Position numbers and translations under genes: made by a program | In this document: positions 11,646 through 23,180 of the stretch, in pieces | Layout of the letters: every line of letters begins with the position of its first letter | Numbering within the stretch: the stretch's first letter is position 1 | Notes under the pieces: generated by a model | The model's input: only the letters and a program-made list of their open reading frames with translations | Database searches by the model: none | What the model was told of the DNA's origin: nothing | From: Polyporus tsugae | Taxonomy: Eukaryota; Basidiomycota; Agaricomycetes; Polyporales; Polyporaceae | Direction of reading: 5' to 3' | NCBI GenBank assembly: GCA_024305745.1 | Contig: JAHRBS010000014.1 | Location: 2,363,501-2,427,500, forward strand | DNA length: 64,000 bases

Positions 11646-13233
11646 TCAGGAGGCAGGAGCATCCGACATGGCCGTTCGGAACGTCTGGTACAAGCGTTCG
11701 AACTTGTCCAACAGATTCTTCCCGATGTCCGGATGTTCCTCCCAAACGGGGACGGCGGTGATGCCAGGATACTCGTTCCCCCACCGGTCGGACCGCGACC
11801 CGAACCGAAGCGTCTGCACCTGGTCTGTCTGGAGGTTGTAGTACGGATGCCACGGCGGGTACGGCGTGTGAGTCGGAAGAATGGACGGTGCCGTGCGCGC
11901 AGTCGGGATTGAGTCTAAAGGCACGAGCGCGAGGTGGATCGTCGCCACCGCAGCATTGTAGACGGACATGTGGATATGCTTGCATCCGAGGAGGCGAGTC
12001 TGGGTCACACACCGTGAAGAAGTCAGAGGGCGTGACGAATCGTGCGATGAAGGGGCTCACCAGCCAGAAGACGCCAGTCGTGCTCGCTCTGTAGCCGGGG
12101 AGCTTGATGTTCAGCAGGGACATCATGTTGGTCGGCACGACGCCGGGGCCAGAGATCAGATGGCGCACTTCCCCGTCCACAGAAACGAATTCTGGAAGGG
12201 ATGGCCCGACGCCTTGCTCTCGCGCTTCGACACCAAGCTGCTCAAGCGCTGAAGCGATCGACTCGGCTTGGAACTTGGCCCCCTCGTACGAATGCCGGGT
12301 CTTCGTCAGCTGCCAGTCGTCGACGGGGTCAAAGGACGGCATCGCGTCCATGGAGGACATCCATATCACGCGGGCAGGCCGCCCAGAGACCCGCGCATAA
12401 GCAGCGAGAAGAGGCTGTAGCGACCGGTACTGGTGTTGCAGCGGTGGAGATCAGTCGTCTGGAAACGCTGTGAATGGAACCCGAGACGTACCACACAGTA
12501 ATGGCCGAAGACATTGCACTGCCAAGCGTATCCAAGGTTGTCCTCGCTCAGGACACCTGCCTTCTGGATGTTCGCGCGCGGATGTGTCACGGTGAGGATA
12601 GGATAGCGCATGACGTCGTACGAGTAGAGTAGGTAGTCGAAATGGCTGTACGTTGCAGTGCCAGCATTAAGAATAAGATGAGAGATGTAGTCGTATCTGT
12701 ATAATGGTATGGTGAGTGAGTCGCTCGTCGTGTCGCGTCGCGATAACAGAACTTCTTACTTCAGTGCTATGTTTCTCCCAAAATCCAGCACGCTCTTCAT
12801 GGATGCGAGGTCTAGGGTCTCCAGCTCCAGCTTGACACTAGAGCGAAATCGGGTCGCATATCGATGCTCTTCAGAACCAGGTCGGAGCGTTGATATGTGC
12901 TTGTCCAGGATCGCGTATAGCTTCGTTCGCGCGCTCTCAGCGAGGCTAGGGTTGCGACAGGCCATGATGAGGGTCAGGCCCGCATGAGGTGGGAGCGTGT
13001 GTTCATCCGTAGTAGAGGGTCTTGACGCATTAGTGCTAGGACTCGAATCTGAGGCAGCAAAGTAAGGCCGTGCGTCTGGTGGGTTGGGGGCAGAGAGCTG
13101 GACGAGCAGTCGGTGGCAGACTCCGAATCCAACTCCGCTGTGGATGTTCGGACTCAGCGCACAGCGGAGATGCGGGAGGGAAGCACTCGCACCTGTTTGC
13201 TCCGGTCACGACGACGACAAACCCTTGGGCCAT
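11646..13233 (-). CDS. ERG27-like 3-ketosteroid reductase, copy a
   Basis: An SDR of the 3-keto-steroid reductase (ERG27) type. In yeast that enzyme reduces the 3-keto intermediate in sterol C4 demethylation, working with Erg25, Erg26 and Erg28 at the ER and lipid droplets. Five exons on the minus strand, 13193-13233, 12760-13137, 12492-12696, 12061-12429 and 11646-11999, give 448 aa. The cofactor loop TGANSGVGFG spans the first intron. NAG occurs in LILNAGTATYSH, the serine region is VIWMSSMDAMPSF, and the catalytic pair is in SYEGAKFQ. The C-terminus keeps DRWGNEYPG and VPVWEEHPD. The ATG at 13233 is preferred over one 24 bp upstream by comparison with the paralogs. It is probably an extra copy with a shifted substrate rather than the housekeeping gene. 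Confidence 0.88.
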
Positions 13234-13308
13234 CCTGGACTTGTCCTGGACGAACGTCAAGATAGAGGACGAGATGTGGGAGCCGATACAAGGTGCTATC
13301 TGTTAACG

Positions 13309-13326
13309 TTCGACGCTGATGTCTTC
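13309..13326 (-). promoter_or_regulatory. Conserved 18-bp element upstream of ERG27-like copy a
   Basis: On the minus strand this reads GAAGACATCAGCGTCGAA, 76-93 bp before the ATG of copy a. Close matches sit at the same distance before copies c and d. Position and conservation suggest a promoter or leader element; the binding factor is unknown. Confidence 0.45.
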
Positions 13327-13550
13327 TATGGCACACTATCGCAACCGCCTTTACGAAGACTTTGGTTCCCATCCCACGAGCACGGGCACCACAGTGGTAC
13401 ATTTCAGCCCTGCATCCATCATGTTCGCTATATCTCCGACTATCTAACCCCTAGTTCCACCATCAGAATCGACGATTTCTATTTCACTGTCTAGAGAATG
13501 CCGCCGTCGACGAAGGCGGCGAGGTGGCCCGTGCCTAGAGAGAACTTGGT

Positions 13551-13964
13551 ATGTACCTCACTGTATCATATGTGGCCGCCGGCAATGCTTCTCCAACCTC
13601 CGGTCGGAAGAACAACCTGCTTCAACTACGCGAAAAGCAGGTGATCCAGATGCTATTAAGAGTCTCGGGAGAAGTGGAAGGTTGGATGCGGTTTGATAGT
13701 GAAAGAATGCCGCGTGTGTTCCGCGGTCGAGAACAGGTGTGGTTCTCGTTCTGGTCCGCTCATCTCCTCGATCTCCATGCTGATCGAATTCACTTTGGGC
13801 CGGGGTCGTTCTCAGAGCTGGAGGATGGCGTAAAACAGATCCGGGCTGTGTGGGAAGTCATGATGCCGCGCGGGCGCAATTTACAGGCTCGGAAAGGGAT
13901 TCACAAAGCGTACACATTTGGAGGGTCTCGATGGGCGCGAGAAGTCTATTCAGCGCCGGCGTAA
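13551..13964 (+). other. Open frame in the ERG27/small-protein spacer
   Basis: An ATG-started frame of 137 codons with no recognised domain. A stretch around 13600-13640 (SGRKNNLLQL) recurs near 28090-28130 on the plus strand and near 42115-42150 on the minus strand. In those copies the frame is broken or differs, so the recurrence may reflect duplicated non-coding DNA rather than a protein. I would not call it a gene without transcript support. Confidence 0.25.
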
Positions 13965-14479
13965 CCTCTTGATCAGATATTTTAGACCTGGAAGGCACAT
14001 TACCAACCGCAGAAGGAATAGCCATCCTACCTTGAGGCTGTGGTCAGTAGCATACACGGGCGAGCGGCACGACCGTCGTTCGCCCCAGCCACGCTTCTTC
14101 CGGACCACTTATGGGAGGCACACACGCGCCTTTTCTCCGAGCCCGTGATAACACTAGTGCTACTGGGCACCCAGCCAACCTTGGAGTCACCAAACTCTTC
14201 GAGGGAAGTCACGCCCCGCCCGCCATCTGTGCCGTTTTGGTGACATCCATTCTCGCCCCTCACTCTCGCACTCGCACCCAATCCTCGAATTTGTGCAGTA
14301 TCTGGTCACCTTTCCTTTTCTGTGCTTCCGCTCGTACCCCTCCACCAATGCGTTGCATTCATACTCGCGTCATACATCTTCGCAACGTGCGTACACCTTC
14401 AGACATTTGACGTTCTCCAGAGGCTCACGACTACTTATTGCAGTTGACTGACAATGAATGGACTTCGGCGGGGGCGGGG
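13965..14479. other. Duplicated spacer upstream of small membrane protein
   Basis: The spacer resembles 28.4-28.9 kb (for example the translated string HGRAARPSFAPATLLPDHLW against HGRAARLPFPASMLLPNHFW), also placed just before the second small-protein gene. It probably contains the promoter of that gene. Confidence 0.45.
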
Positions 14480-15066
14480 ATGAACGTTCTCGCCGAAAGT
14501 CTTTATATTCTTGCACCAATAGGGATTTTGCTGCTGCTAGCAGTGGTCCCTACTGGTGTACCGCAGGTCTCCTGGGATACGTGCCTCGATATTTACGGCC
14601 CCGTCCCCACGACGATACACACTCCGCAGGTAGAGGATAGGCCAAGCATCACGCACGTCGCCAAGGCTTGGGCTATCAAGTCCTTTAACACCTTGTGAGT
14701 GAGACCGTCTTCCGGGTTTTCGTCTCTAACCTCTGTGTATGTGTAGTTCCTCGCCACTGTTGTTCCTTTCCGCCCTCTGGCAATTGTGTGCATCTCGAGA
14801 TAAGGCGATAGTCGGCGCGCGCAGTACGTCGCTTCCTTCCCGTCTCGATATTCTCCTCTGGTGCTGAAAGCCACGTTGAATCAGCTCCCCAGTCCATGTG
14901 GCTTCGACTCTTTGTGCTGCTAGCGGTTCCCGCAGTAGCCGTCTACGCGATCCTGAACTTCGAAGGGGGATTTTTTGGCATGTTGTTGAACTGTGCGATT
15001 CACATGATAGATGCCGTCATGCTGGTGTTTGGAGATATGCAGTTCAGCATCGAGACATGGGGCTGA
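14480..15066 (+). CDS. Small membrane protein, copy S1
   Basis: Not a family I recognise. Three exons, 14480-14694, 14747-14823 and 14885-15066, give 157 aa. The model is supported by copy S2 at 28.9-29.5 kb, where the same introns and residues recur. Residues about 7-23 (LYILAPIGILLLLAVVP) form a first hydrophobic helix. A polar loop contains VSWDTCLDIYGP. The last exon has a second helix (WLRLFVLLAVPAVAVYAIL), a third mildly hydrophobic stretch, and ends GDMQFSIETWG. The same C-terminal pattern ends the predicted gene at 17.8-18.4 kb. It lies between ERG27-like copy a and the 7TM gene, divergent from the former and co-oriented with the latter. Function unknown; it could be a partner subunit of a neighbouring membrane protein. 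Confidence 0.65.
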
Positions 15067-16259
15067 ACTGAGATTGCACCGGCACGGTTGTGTGCGCACG
15101 CGCGGTGAATGTGGTGTGGGACAATCGTGGAGTCACGAGCATCGACTAAATGTATGTTTCAGTTTCATTGTATTTAACTTGACCTACTTAGTGAGCAAAG
15201 AGACCAATCTCCAAAGCGCATCGAATGAGGCCCAACAGCAAAATCGACCTCGGGGGAGTCGGCCCGGTCTTCCCCGACGGGCCAGCACAGCCTGACTCGA
15301 GAGCCGGTCTCTCTTCGATTCCAATAGTAACCAGATAGTAACACTGCGAAGAAATGAACTTTTCTGCAGCGAGGAAAGCCTGTGGAAATGATGAACATTT
15401 CCTAGATCTTTCACCTCGACGGAAAGTCTTTGTAAAAGCACCTTTCCTCGGGCGCAATAGGCCCATGAGCATTTCTGGGCTCTAGATTGGCGCCTTTCCA
15501 AAGCCTTTCCTGGGTCACTGTGAAATTTTGATGGAAAGGATCCAATTCAGAAGGCTATCCATCGACTTTCCATGACGTGGAAAAGTTGGCTTATCCCCAG
15601 CTGTGTCTGTCTTGAAGACCGCGGATCCATCTCCGAGGAAGCTCCAGCCAGGCTGATGCCAGGGGAGCCCGTGTGCGACCGCAGACCTCTAATGTTCTCG
15701 TGTCTCGGAATTCCGCCGGTCCCCAGGCTCCAAGGTTTGTCGCTTCCCCCGCGTCTCCACAATTCCCGCCCATTGACGAGCGTTCTTTAACTATCAGCAG
15801 GGGGCGAGTGAATGTGGCGGGCTTCAACATTTTAATACCCGCTCGTTCAACAATCTACGAGTCCGCCGTTTAAAGTGGACTTGGGCTTGGCCCCTTCTTC
15901 ATCGCGGACAGAACGGCATGTGCCTGTGTCCGTACCCGGCTGTGATGATGTGTCTATTCCGGACGCTGAACCCCCATCTGCAAGGAATGTTTTCGCTGGG
16001 CGGTACAACATCACGATTCTTCCAACACAGTGCAGAGCCCAGCTCATGCGGCCGAGAAGGCAAGATCGCTGTGTAAACCTACACCACGTACCCGGTAGTC
16101 TGCCGCGCCCTTTATCAGGATACCTGATGCCGTCCGGTTTAGGGCCGTGCGGCGAATATAAGGGATGGCCATATGAGTATATCGTGAGTCCTTCTTCACT
16201 GTGTCGGATCAAGTACCACAGCACAGTCAGACCCTCCCTCCATCTCATCCACAAGCAGC
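15067..16259. other. Intergenic, with CTTTCC cluster
   Basis: No gene recognised. At 15373-15571 the hexamer CTTTCC or its complement occurs seven times (see the repeat entry). The part before 16260 is the 7TM gene's upstream region, with AATATAAGG near 16155 as a possible TATA element. Confidence 0.45.
15373..15571. repeat. Cluster of seven CTTTCC/GGAAAG hexamers
   Basis: Copies start at 15373 (GGAAAG), 15421 (GGAAAG), 15442 (CTTTCC), 15494 (CTTTCC), 15505 (CTTTCC), 15533 (GGAAAG) and 15566 (CTTTCC). Chance would give about 0.1 in this length. Both orientations occur, spacing is irregular, and the flanks differ, so this looks more like a regulator-binding cluster than a tandem repeat. Confidence 0.5.
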
Positions 16260-17485
16260 ATGAACGGAACCGCGTCCCCGGGCACGGCGTCTGCCATAAC
16301 GGCGGAGGAGGCCGCTGCGCTGAACGGAGCCATGGACATGCTGCTCCTCTCAGCAATCTGCACGGGGATCCTCATTCCAATCAGTATCGCGCTGTTCTTC
16401 TCCTTCTCGCGCATCTGGCGTACCCCCATCTTCATCCTCAACGTCTTCGCTCTCGCACTAGGATTCGCGTATGGTGGCTTGACAATCAATTACCTCGTGA
16501 GTACCCGATGATGCGACCCATTTGCTCGTGCCAAGTCTCATCGCTCGCGGTCTTCTGTCACTCAGAAAGGGGCCTTTGCTGGCAATATCCCCAGCTCACG
16601 CTTCACCCTGGCGTTCTCCGCCATGGCGTTTTGCATCCCAGTCTGCGTCCAGTGTATCCTGATCATACGGGTCGTCGCCGTCTATCCTCCTCGGACGCTT
16701 ACCTGGATGCGCAACATGCTTATATACGGCATCTTCGCTGCGATCTTCATTGCCCGGCTCGTCAACATGTGTGTCTACCTGACCGACGTGTCGCGGCGGA
16801 TCAGCGAGACTGGCGCGGATTCGATCAGCATCTCGGTGTACGAGATGAACCTCGCCAACGGCAAGGTGGAATGGTTTTTGCAGTCGGCCAACGACCTGTG
16901 AGTCCACCCCCATCCGGTAGAGTTGACGTAGAGCTGACTATCAATTAGATACGCATCGACACTATTTCTCCTCCGGTTGAACAAAGCACGAGCGTTCAGG
17001 GGCAAGGACGGAGCATTGGGCAGCGCCTTAACGAACAGCGGCCGCAGTACGTAGCGACTCGCATACATAACATTTGTGGGCACGACTGCTGACTCTGGCA
17101 TCCCGCAGACTCGTACTCAGCTCGCCTGAAGGCCCTCTTCTGGATCGCCGTTTTCAACTTCGTCTTCCCGGTCATCATCAACGTCGTCATCGTCATCATG
17201 TCCTTCCGCGAGCCGAACGTCCTGCGCACGTCGGACTTCATCGAACTCAACAACTACATCGAGATCATCTGCGTCCTTCTGGCGACCATTTGGTGCACCG
17301 GGACGTACTGGGACAACTCGCCAGCCCCGAGCATGGCGAGCGTGGCGAGCACCCAGCGGCTCGCTTTCAAGGGCGGCGAGACGACCGAGTCTTTGACCTC
17401 AGGCTCGGCCAAGTTCGCCAGGCAGAGTATCGCAGAGTCGCCTTTCGCGCCCCACGATGTCGAGATGGTGCGCATCCCCCAGTAG
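16260..17485 (+). CDS. Seven-helix membrane protein, copy TM1
   Basis: Four exons, 16260-16496, 16566-16897, 16949-17046 and 17109-17485, give 347 aa. I count seven hydrophobic helices, starting MDMLLLSAICTGILIPISIA, then FILNVFALALGFAYGGL, AFCIPVCVQCILIIRVVAV, MLIYGIFAAIFIARLV, a weaker one around ANDLYASTLFLL, FWIAVFNFVFPVIINVVIVI and YIEIICVLLATIWCTG. A short N-tail carries a possible N-glycosylation site (NGT), and a polar tail of about 60 residues is rich in Ser and Glu. This is GPCR-like topology, but no fungal receptor signature (STE2, STE3, cAMP or opsin) is visible and I cannot name the family. Paralogs lie at 26.3 and 39.2 kb and a fragment at 21 kb; the third coding exon is 98 bp in all three. 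Confidence 0.85.
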
Positions 17486-17784
17486 GCTACTTGGACGCTT
17501 CACATCGTCGTCTTGTAAAGTAGGCCGCTCGGACTTTTGCCATTTTCCCCCCACCGTGTCTCCCAGTCGTACGCGTGTTCTATGTATGCTCGCTATTCAT
17601 ACTATGTATTTATCGGGCGTGGAAATACAGCCATTCGTCTGCCTAAAACCGCCTCTGTTTTTTCTTCTTCTGCGGCGACGTGATAAAGTGCAGTGACATA
17701 CATAGAACAGGTATTCGCGCATACAGATACAGGGTCAAATCGTGTAAATATGTACAATTGTACGTGCGAGCATTGATATTTCAT

Positions 17785-18427
17785 TCATACGCCCCACTTC
17801 TCCACGGCAGGGCCGCCGTCTCCGAACACGAGCGATGCGACATCTTTACAGCGTCCCAGAAAATCCTCCACACCACGTATGACCCCTTGGACACTCTTCG
17901 TAGCGATGCGGCGGGAGGTCGAAAGGACCGAGCCTTGAGCTACTCGGGCCATGGTGTACCACACAAGTCGCAAGATGCGGCTTGGAAGTGATGCTTGAGT
18001 AGGTTGCTGAGCGTCCAGGGTTTGAGAAGGGGCTGGAGAAGGGAGAACGTACTTGACATTGATTTAGTTGCGAATTAGCCTGTCGACAAGTGTACTTGCC
18101 TGAGGCTCGGGAGGCGAGCAGCCTTTCTGGTTGGGGTATGATAAGTCGAAGAATTCGAGGCGCAGCGTCGTATACTACACATGTTCATGTGCGATATGCC
18201 AGGGGAAAGATGTGAGCATACGGGGAACGGTATGCCCAATGATGCGCACTCACATCAAGATACGGCGTGTCGTAGTCGAGGGAAAGCCCCGCGGCAGGCA
18301 GCAGTGAAGGCTGAGAGGTGCTCTTCCAGCAGAGAGGGCACCTAGGACTTCGCGGAACGTATAAGGGAAGAGTCAATACGGGGTCAGAAGGTGAGTTCCA
18401 CCGGCTAGGAAGTGGGTAGCCGCACAA
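17785..18427 (-). CDS. Predicted small protein with G-D...E-x-W-G end (partial model)
   Basis: The last exon (about 17785-17990, minus) ends KDVASLVFGDGGPAVEKWG, matching the C-terminal pattern of the small membrane protein S1 and its copy S2. Upstream, coding-looking stretches are separated by splice sites: about 18251-18427 ending SLDYDTPYLD before a GTGAGT donor, then 18096-18174 (YTTLRLEFFDLSYPNQKG). No ATG was found for the first exon, and the join to the last exon is uncertain, so the gene may be partial or decaying. A more degraded match (LVFEDGGP) lies in the same place after the second 7TM gene, at 27.64-27.80 kb. The function is unknown. Confidence 0.4.
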
Positions 18428-20984
18428 TCACTGCACAGCCATGAGAGGCATGATCCATGCTCCAAGGGAGGCACTGCCGTACTTCGATTTCGGAGGATGT
18501 ACAGCACCGTTACTTGTGGTCATGCGCGAGTCCGAATACAGTTCCCTTATGCCATAGTTGGCCGATTCACGCCGCCATCCACATCGGCGTTAGGCTCCAC
18601 GGAGGAGGTTCTGGTGTCAAAACGGTCTCACGCTTTTAGTCGGAAAATAACCATATCTCCTCCGCTCTAGGTACCATCCATGGTTGCTGATTCTAATCTG
18701 AGTGCTGTGATATTCGATATCAGGGTTTAACGCGAGTCATGATAGTTCCAAGATGGACGATAGGTTTCATGAGGGCTTCGTTGTTCAATGAAAGAGGAAA
18801 AGAGGGTGCTTTCTATAATTATGCAGCGTTCGAGATGTGGTCTGCTGTCATTCCGGTCGGGGAACAGAGCAGCGAAGTCACTCTGGACCCCGACCGCTGG
18901 TAGGCCGGGGCCGCGGGGCGCCTCTCACGATGTCATGTAGAGTTATGGTTCAAGACACGAAGCCCGGACAAATGTCGTATCGGCAAGTGCCCAGACAATG
19001 AGGGGGCCGGGTTGTGTGCCCTGAGTTTGATTTCAGGGAACATTGTCTTCTCGTGCAATGGAATTGAACCTGGAATAACAGATTAGCTATATTGAAGGGC
19101 ACTGCGGCGCACGGTGAAAGATGGAATCATACTTATGTATCGGGATTCGAGCCTGAGCCTGAGGATAAAATAGTACTGCCAGTGTGAGGGATCGATGTCT
19201 ATTAATGGTGAAGAGAGACGGAGCATGGGAATCGCAAACGTGGCGACGACGGTACAATACCCAGCATGATGTGGTTTCTGTGAGCGTGGCGGATGGCGGT
19301 GCGCGATGTCTAGAGGAGACTGACTCATAGGACTAGTAGTAGTTGGACGTTTGAACATGGGTGACTGCCATGGCCGCACTCAGGATCGATATCGCTGATC
19401 CTCCGAGCCTGGCATGATTGGGCCGGGTTTAGACGCCATGAACATTGTCATGTTTCAAAGCGCCCAGTTTCATGATCTCTTTCTCTTTCTCGACTCCGAG
19501 CTACGTATTCTGATTCTGACCTTGGCTGGAAGTGGTGTCGACGTTCATCTGCCTTCCGGAGTCGACACTTGTGCACAGTTTGCAACTCTCTCTCCGCGAC
19601 CAACTCCACCAGGCCGTCCTCGAAAAGGCCAGGTACTACGACCGCCACCTCCGCCGTGTCGGTCCGCAAGCCAGGAATCCATGGGTAGCTGCTCTAAAGA
19701 AGCTTTTAGCATCGAGCCTATATCCTCCCTTGTGATCGCAGAACAATGTAGGACCGACACATCAATGTCCGAGAGGTATACTTCAACTTTCCTCTCGGCG
19801 GCTCTCCCCACGTACGTCTTCAAGGACATCGTACTTGACTTTTTTTTTTTTTTTTTTTTTTTCGCGCTGGACGACTTCCACAGGGTAGTGGGAATTACAG
19901 CCCCAGGTACGTTGTGCCATTAATTCTATGGACTTGGCTGCGAGCATAAGCACTTTTCTCGTATGTAGCTGCACCCACAAATGTGGAATATGCCATGTTG
20001 CGCTTCAACAACGTTCAACCACGAGTCCTCTTCAACCGACCCCACGCCTGCAACCCCAATGCCTGAGAGGAGACGTAATGGCGTACACGGCCTCTCCCCG
20101 CTGCACCTCTGAAACGTACCGGAGACCCACTCGGCCATGCGGTCTTTCAGTCCGGTACGTTTACCACTTGCTGTCGTTACGATCGCGCCGTGGTGCTTTG
20201 GTCGCAAGCGTCGCGGTTGCACGAGGTGGAATGCAGCGCAGATGGATGCATGTAACATGGAGCATTGGGATACCGGTATGCGCCACATGCACCCATCCCA
20301 TGAGCCTAATGGCCTAGCATTAATATTTCTTTCTCAATCCCTCCGATTGTACGTAGGGTGCAACTTTGGCATGCCTTCCCGCGCATTTCTGTGTGCCCGC
20401 TCGGCGCTCACGATACACGTTTTCTGCGGGAGGTTCCAGACGCCCCTCCTCAGCTTGATATCGAGACCAGCCAGTACGCTAGTGGGTTTTATGCATCTAA
20501 AAATTTCTTGCGTGAATAACTAATGCGTGCACCTTAGCCGAACTACATTATTAGGACAGAAAGTATGCTAGCGAGCTGCTTACGAAAAAATCCAGGTGTT
20601 GCCTGCCGCGGTGGTATGCCTCCTGGGAACGCCGTGGAGTTGACAGCGTTCTTGAGGTACGCAGTGCTGCCCTCACACGAGTCTCTCTCTTGCTCATGTT
20701 CTCGTGCCAGTCTGTCAAACGTCGTCTCGATCTTCGTCGGGGAGCAGCGGTGACTCCGCCTTGGAATCATGGGGTGCTATGCGGACTTCCATGTTCGTGC
20801 CGCAGGGTCCCGGCTCCTCGCGTGGTTGTCGCCGCCACTTCTCTGACTACTATCCATTGAGTACGTCTTTGGCTCACCGAGTGTGCATTTGTATACGCGA
20901 ATATCTGCCAATGAACTCTAATGTATTGTGCTCATGACCGGGAAGACAGGACAGCTGGATCTTCAGGGTCAGGTTTGAACGAGC
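18428..20984. other. Gene-poor region
   Basis: No recognisable gene. A hydrophilic open stretch around 19570-19735 (LHQAVLEKARYYDRHLRRVG) has no known relative and no clear gene model. A 23-bp poly-T run lies at 19840-19862. Confidence 0.4.
19840..19862. repeat. Poly-T tract
   Basis: An uninterrupted run of 23 T. It could be a simple-sequence expansion or the reverse-strand tail of a degraded retroposon; no element was recognised beside it. Confidence 0.8.
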
Positions 20985-21300
20985 TTGACTGAAATGAAGG
21001 TGTCGGTCTTCTCGCCATACCCCAGTCATAGTGGCTGCTTGCTTGCCAATCCTGGTGCCTGCCCAATAGGTCGAGTTGTCGAAATCCGTCACCGTACAGC
21101 AGACGGTGGCAAGCAGCACATAGATGATCTGGACAGAGTTGTTCAGCATGATCACATCTGTCGTGCGCAGGATGGAACACCCTGGCTCTCGGAAGGAGAG
21201 GAGGACGACAACGACGTTGAGCATAACTGACTTGAAGGTGAAGTTGAAGCGACCATGGGTCGGAAGAGCGTAACCGCTACCCCCAATTACTGTACTATTC
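20985..21300 (-). pseudogene. Fragment of the seven-helix membrane protein
   Basis: The minus strand encodes VMLNVVVVLLSFREPG, RTTDVIMLNN and IIYVLLATVCCTVTD. These correspond in order to the last exon of TM1 (INVVIVIMSFREPN, RTSDFIELNN, IICVLLATIWCTGT). Only this last-exon region is recognisable; the earlier exons were not found. It lies beside the broken ERG27-like copy b on the same strand, so both are probably remains of one lost block. Confidence 0.75.
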
Positions 21301-21599
21301 GAACCTTGGTGCGAAGTACAGGAACGGAGTGGGCGTCGCTCGACCGTAAATAAAAGACGCATCCCGGGTATGATTGTCCTAGTGCACGTTGTACAATCTG
21401 CCCATTGACCAGCTTCTTCATGCAGTGGACGCAGAGAGTGGTCCTAAGACAGACACGGCAGGGAAATGGATGCCGTTCACACAAGAAGGGGCGATGCGGA
21501 CTTTGCATGCATTGGGAACAGAGATAATAGGTAATACATTCAGTTCAGTTCCACAACGCTGGCCATACCTCAGGGACCATCCGCTAGAGCACCCAGCAT

Positions 21600-23180
21600 T
21601 GCGGTTCAGAACGTCTGGTACAACCATTCAAACTTCTCCAACAACTTCTCCCCAAAGTCCGGATGCTCTTCCCAACCCGGAGCCGGGATGACGCCGAGGT
21701 GCTCGTTCCCCCACCGGTCAGTCTCGGGGCCAGGTCGGGGTGTCTGCACTTGGTCAGTCTCCAGGGTGTAGTGAGGATCCCGCGGCGGGTACTTCTTGTC
21801 CGTCGGAAGGATGGGGGGGTACAGTCGGAACCGACTTATACGGCGTGAGGGAGAGGTGACCTATCGCCGCCGTCACCGAGTGGACGAACAGATGCATATG
21901 TTGGCACCCAAGCAGGCCAGTCTAGACGGCCCAAAAGATAATGGATATACACCATGAATGACGTAACAAAAGACTCACAATCTAGAAGACGGCCGTCGCG
22001 CTGATCTGATAGCCTGGGAGCATGATGTTCAGCTGCGACATCATGCTGGTCGGTACAACGCCAGGACTGCAGACCAGGCAGTCACGGTGAACTTCCCCGT
22101 CCGCATGAACAACATCTGGGAGAGACGACCCGACGCTATTCTCCTGCGCATCGAGCCTTAGCTCCGAGCGGCAGAGCAAGTCCACTTGAAAATTGGACCC
22201 TTCGTACGAATGGAACATCTTCGTCAGTTGCCAGTCGTTCTCAAGATCACAGGCAGGCATCGCGTCCGATGAGGACATCCACAACACATGCGCAGATCGT
22301 GGGCCGGAGGCCCGCGCGTAAGCAACGAGGAGGAGCTGGAGCGAGCGGTACTGGGGTGGAGAGGTGGCTGTGGTGAGTAACCTGCGAATGCCACAAACAG
22401 AACCCGAGACGCACCGCGTACTAATGCGCAAACACATTACACTGCCAAGTGTATCTAAGGTTAGCTTGGCTCGGCACACCACGCCTCCGGATATTCGCGC
22501 GGCGACGCGTCATGGTGAAGAGAGAATGGGGTACTATGATGTCGTATGCGTAGATCTGGTAGTCGAGCTTGCGGTAAGTTGCCGTTCCGGCGTTCAGGAC
22601 GAGGTGGGAGATCTACTCGTTCCAGCGAACAGTATGGGGTGGAAGATGGAGTCGTATCTGTACGGTGACAGGGTAAGTTCGCTCGTTGTGTCGTGTCGCG
22701 ACAGCAAATGGGGGATGCTCACTTGTGTGCTATGTTTCTCCAGATCTCCAGTCCGCTCTCTATGGACGCGAGGTAGAGAGTCTCCAGATACAGCTTGACA
22801 CTAGAGCGAAATGCGGTCTTATATTGATGTTCTTCGGCACCAGGTCGGAGCGTTAAGACTCGGATGTGCTTGTCCAGAAGCGCATACCACTTCGTTCACG
22901 CGCTGTTGGCGCGGCTAGGGTTGCGGCTGGCCATGACGATCGTCAGGTCCACATAAGGCGGGAGAATGTTGAAGAGAGCATTGGGTGGTCGGTGCTGGGA
23001 GGAGCTGGGGTATGGCCGGTCACGAAATACGGAGTACGGACGCAGAGAGCTGAGGTGGCAGACTCCGAATCCAACTCCGGCAAAGAGTATTAGAACTCAG
23101 CGCAGGCAGTATCGAAGCGGAGATACCGGCCGTTGGACCTGTTTGCTCCGGTTCGTCGCGACGACAAGTCTCTGGCCCAT
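21600..23180 (-). pseudogene. ERG27-like 3-ketosteroid reductase, broken copy b
   Basis: All five exons of the ERG27-like genes can still be traced on the minus strand, but none is clean. In exon 1 (near 23180) extra bases change TGAN to TNRSK, destroying the cofactor loop. Exon 2 has many changes (near 22920-22740, SSVKLYLETLYLAS). In exon 4 (about 22370-21985) the catalytic lysine is asparagine (SYEGSNFQ), and the part after it is shifted relative to the paralogs (SELRLDAQENS). The last exon stops early after EWLYQTF. Enough identity remains (WMSSSDAMPACD, GVVPTSMMSQLNIMLPGY) to place it with copies a, c and d. Confidence 0.85.

Noticed and set aside
19414..19923. 169-codon plus-strand frame that includes a Phe run
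   Set aside because: The Phe run is translation of the poly-T tract; composition is not protein-like.
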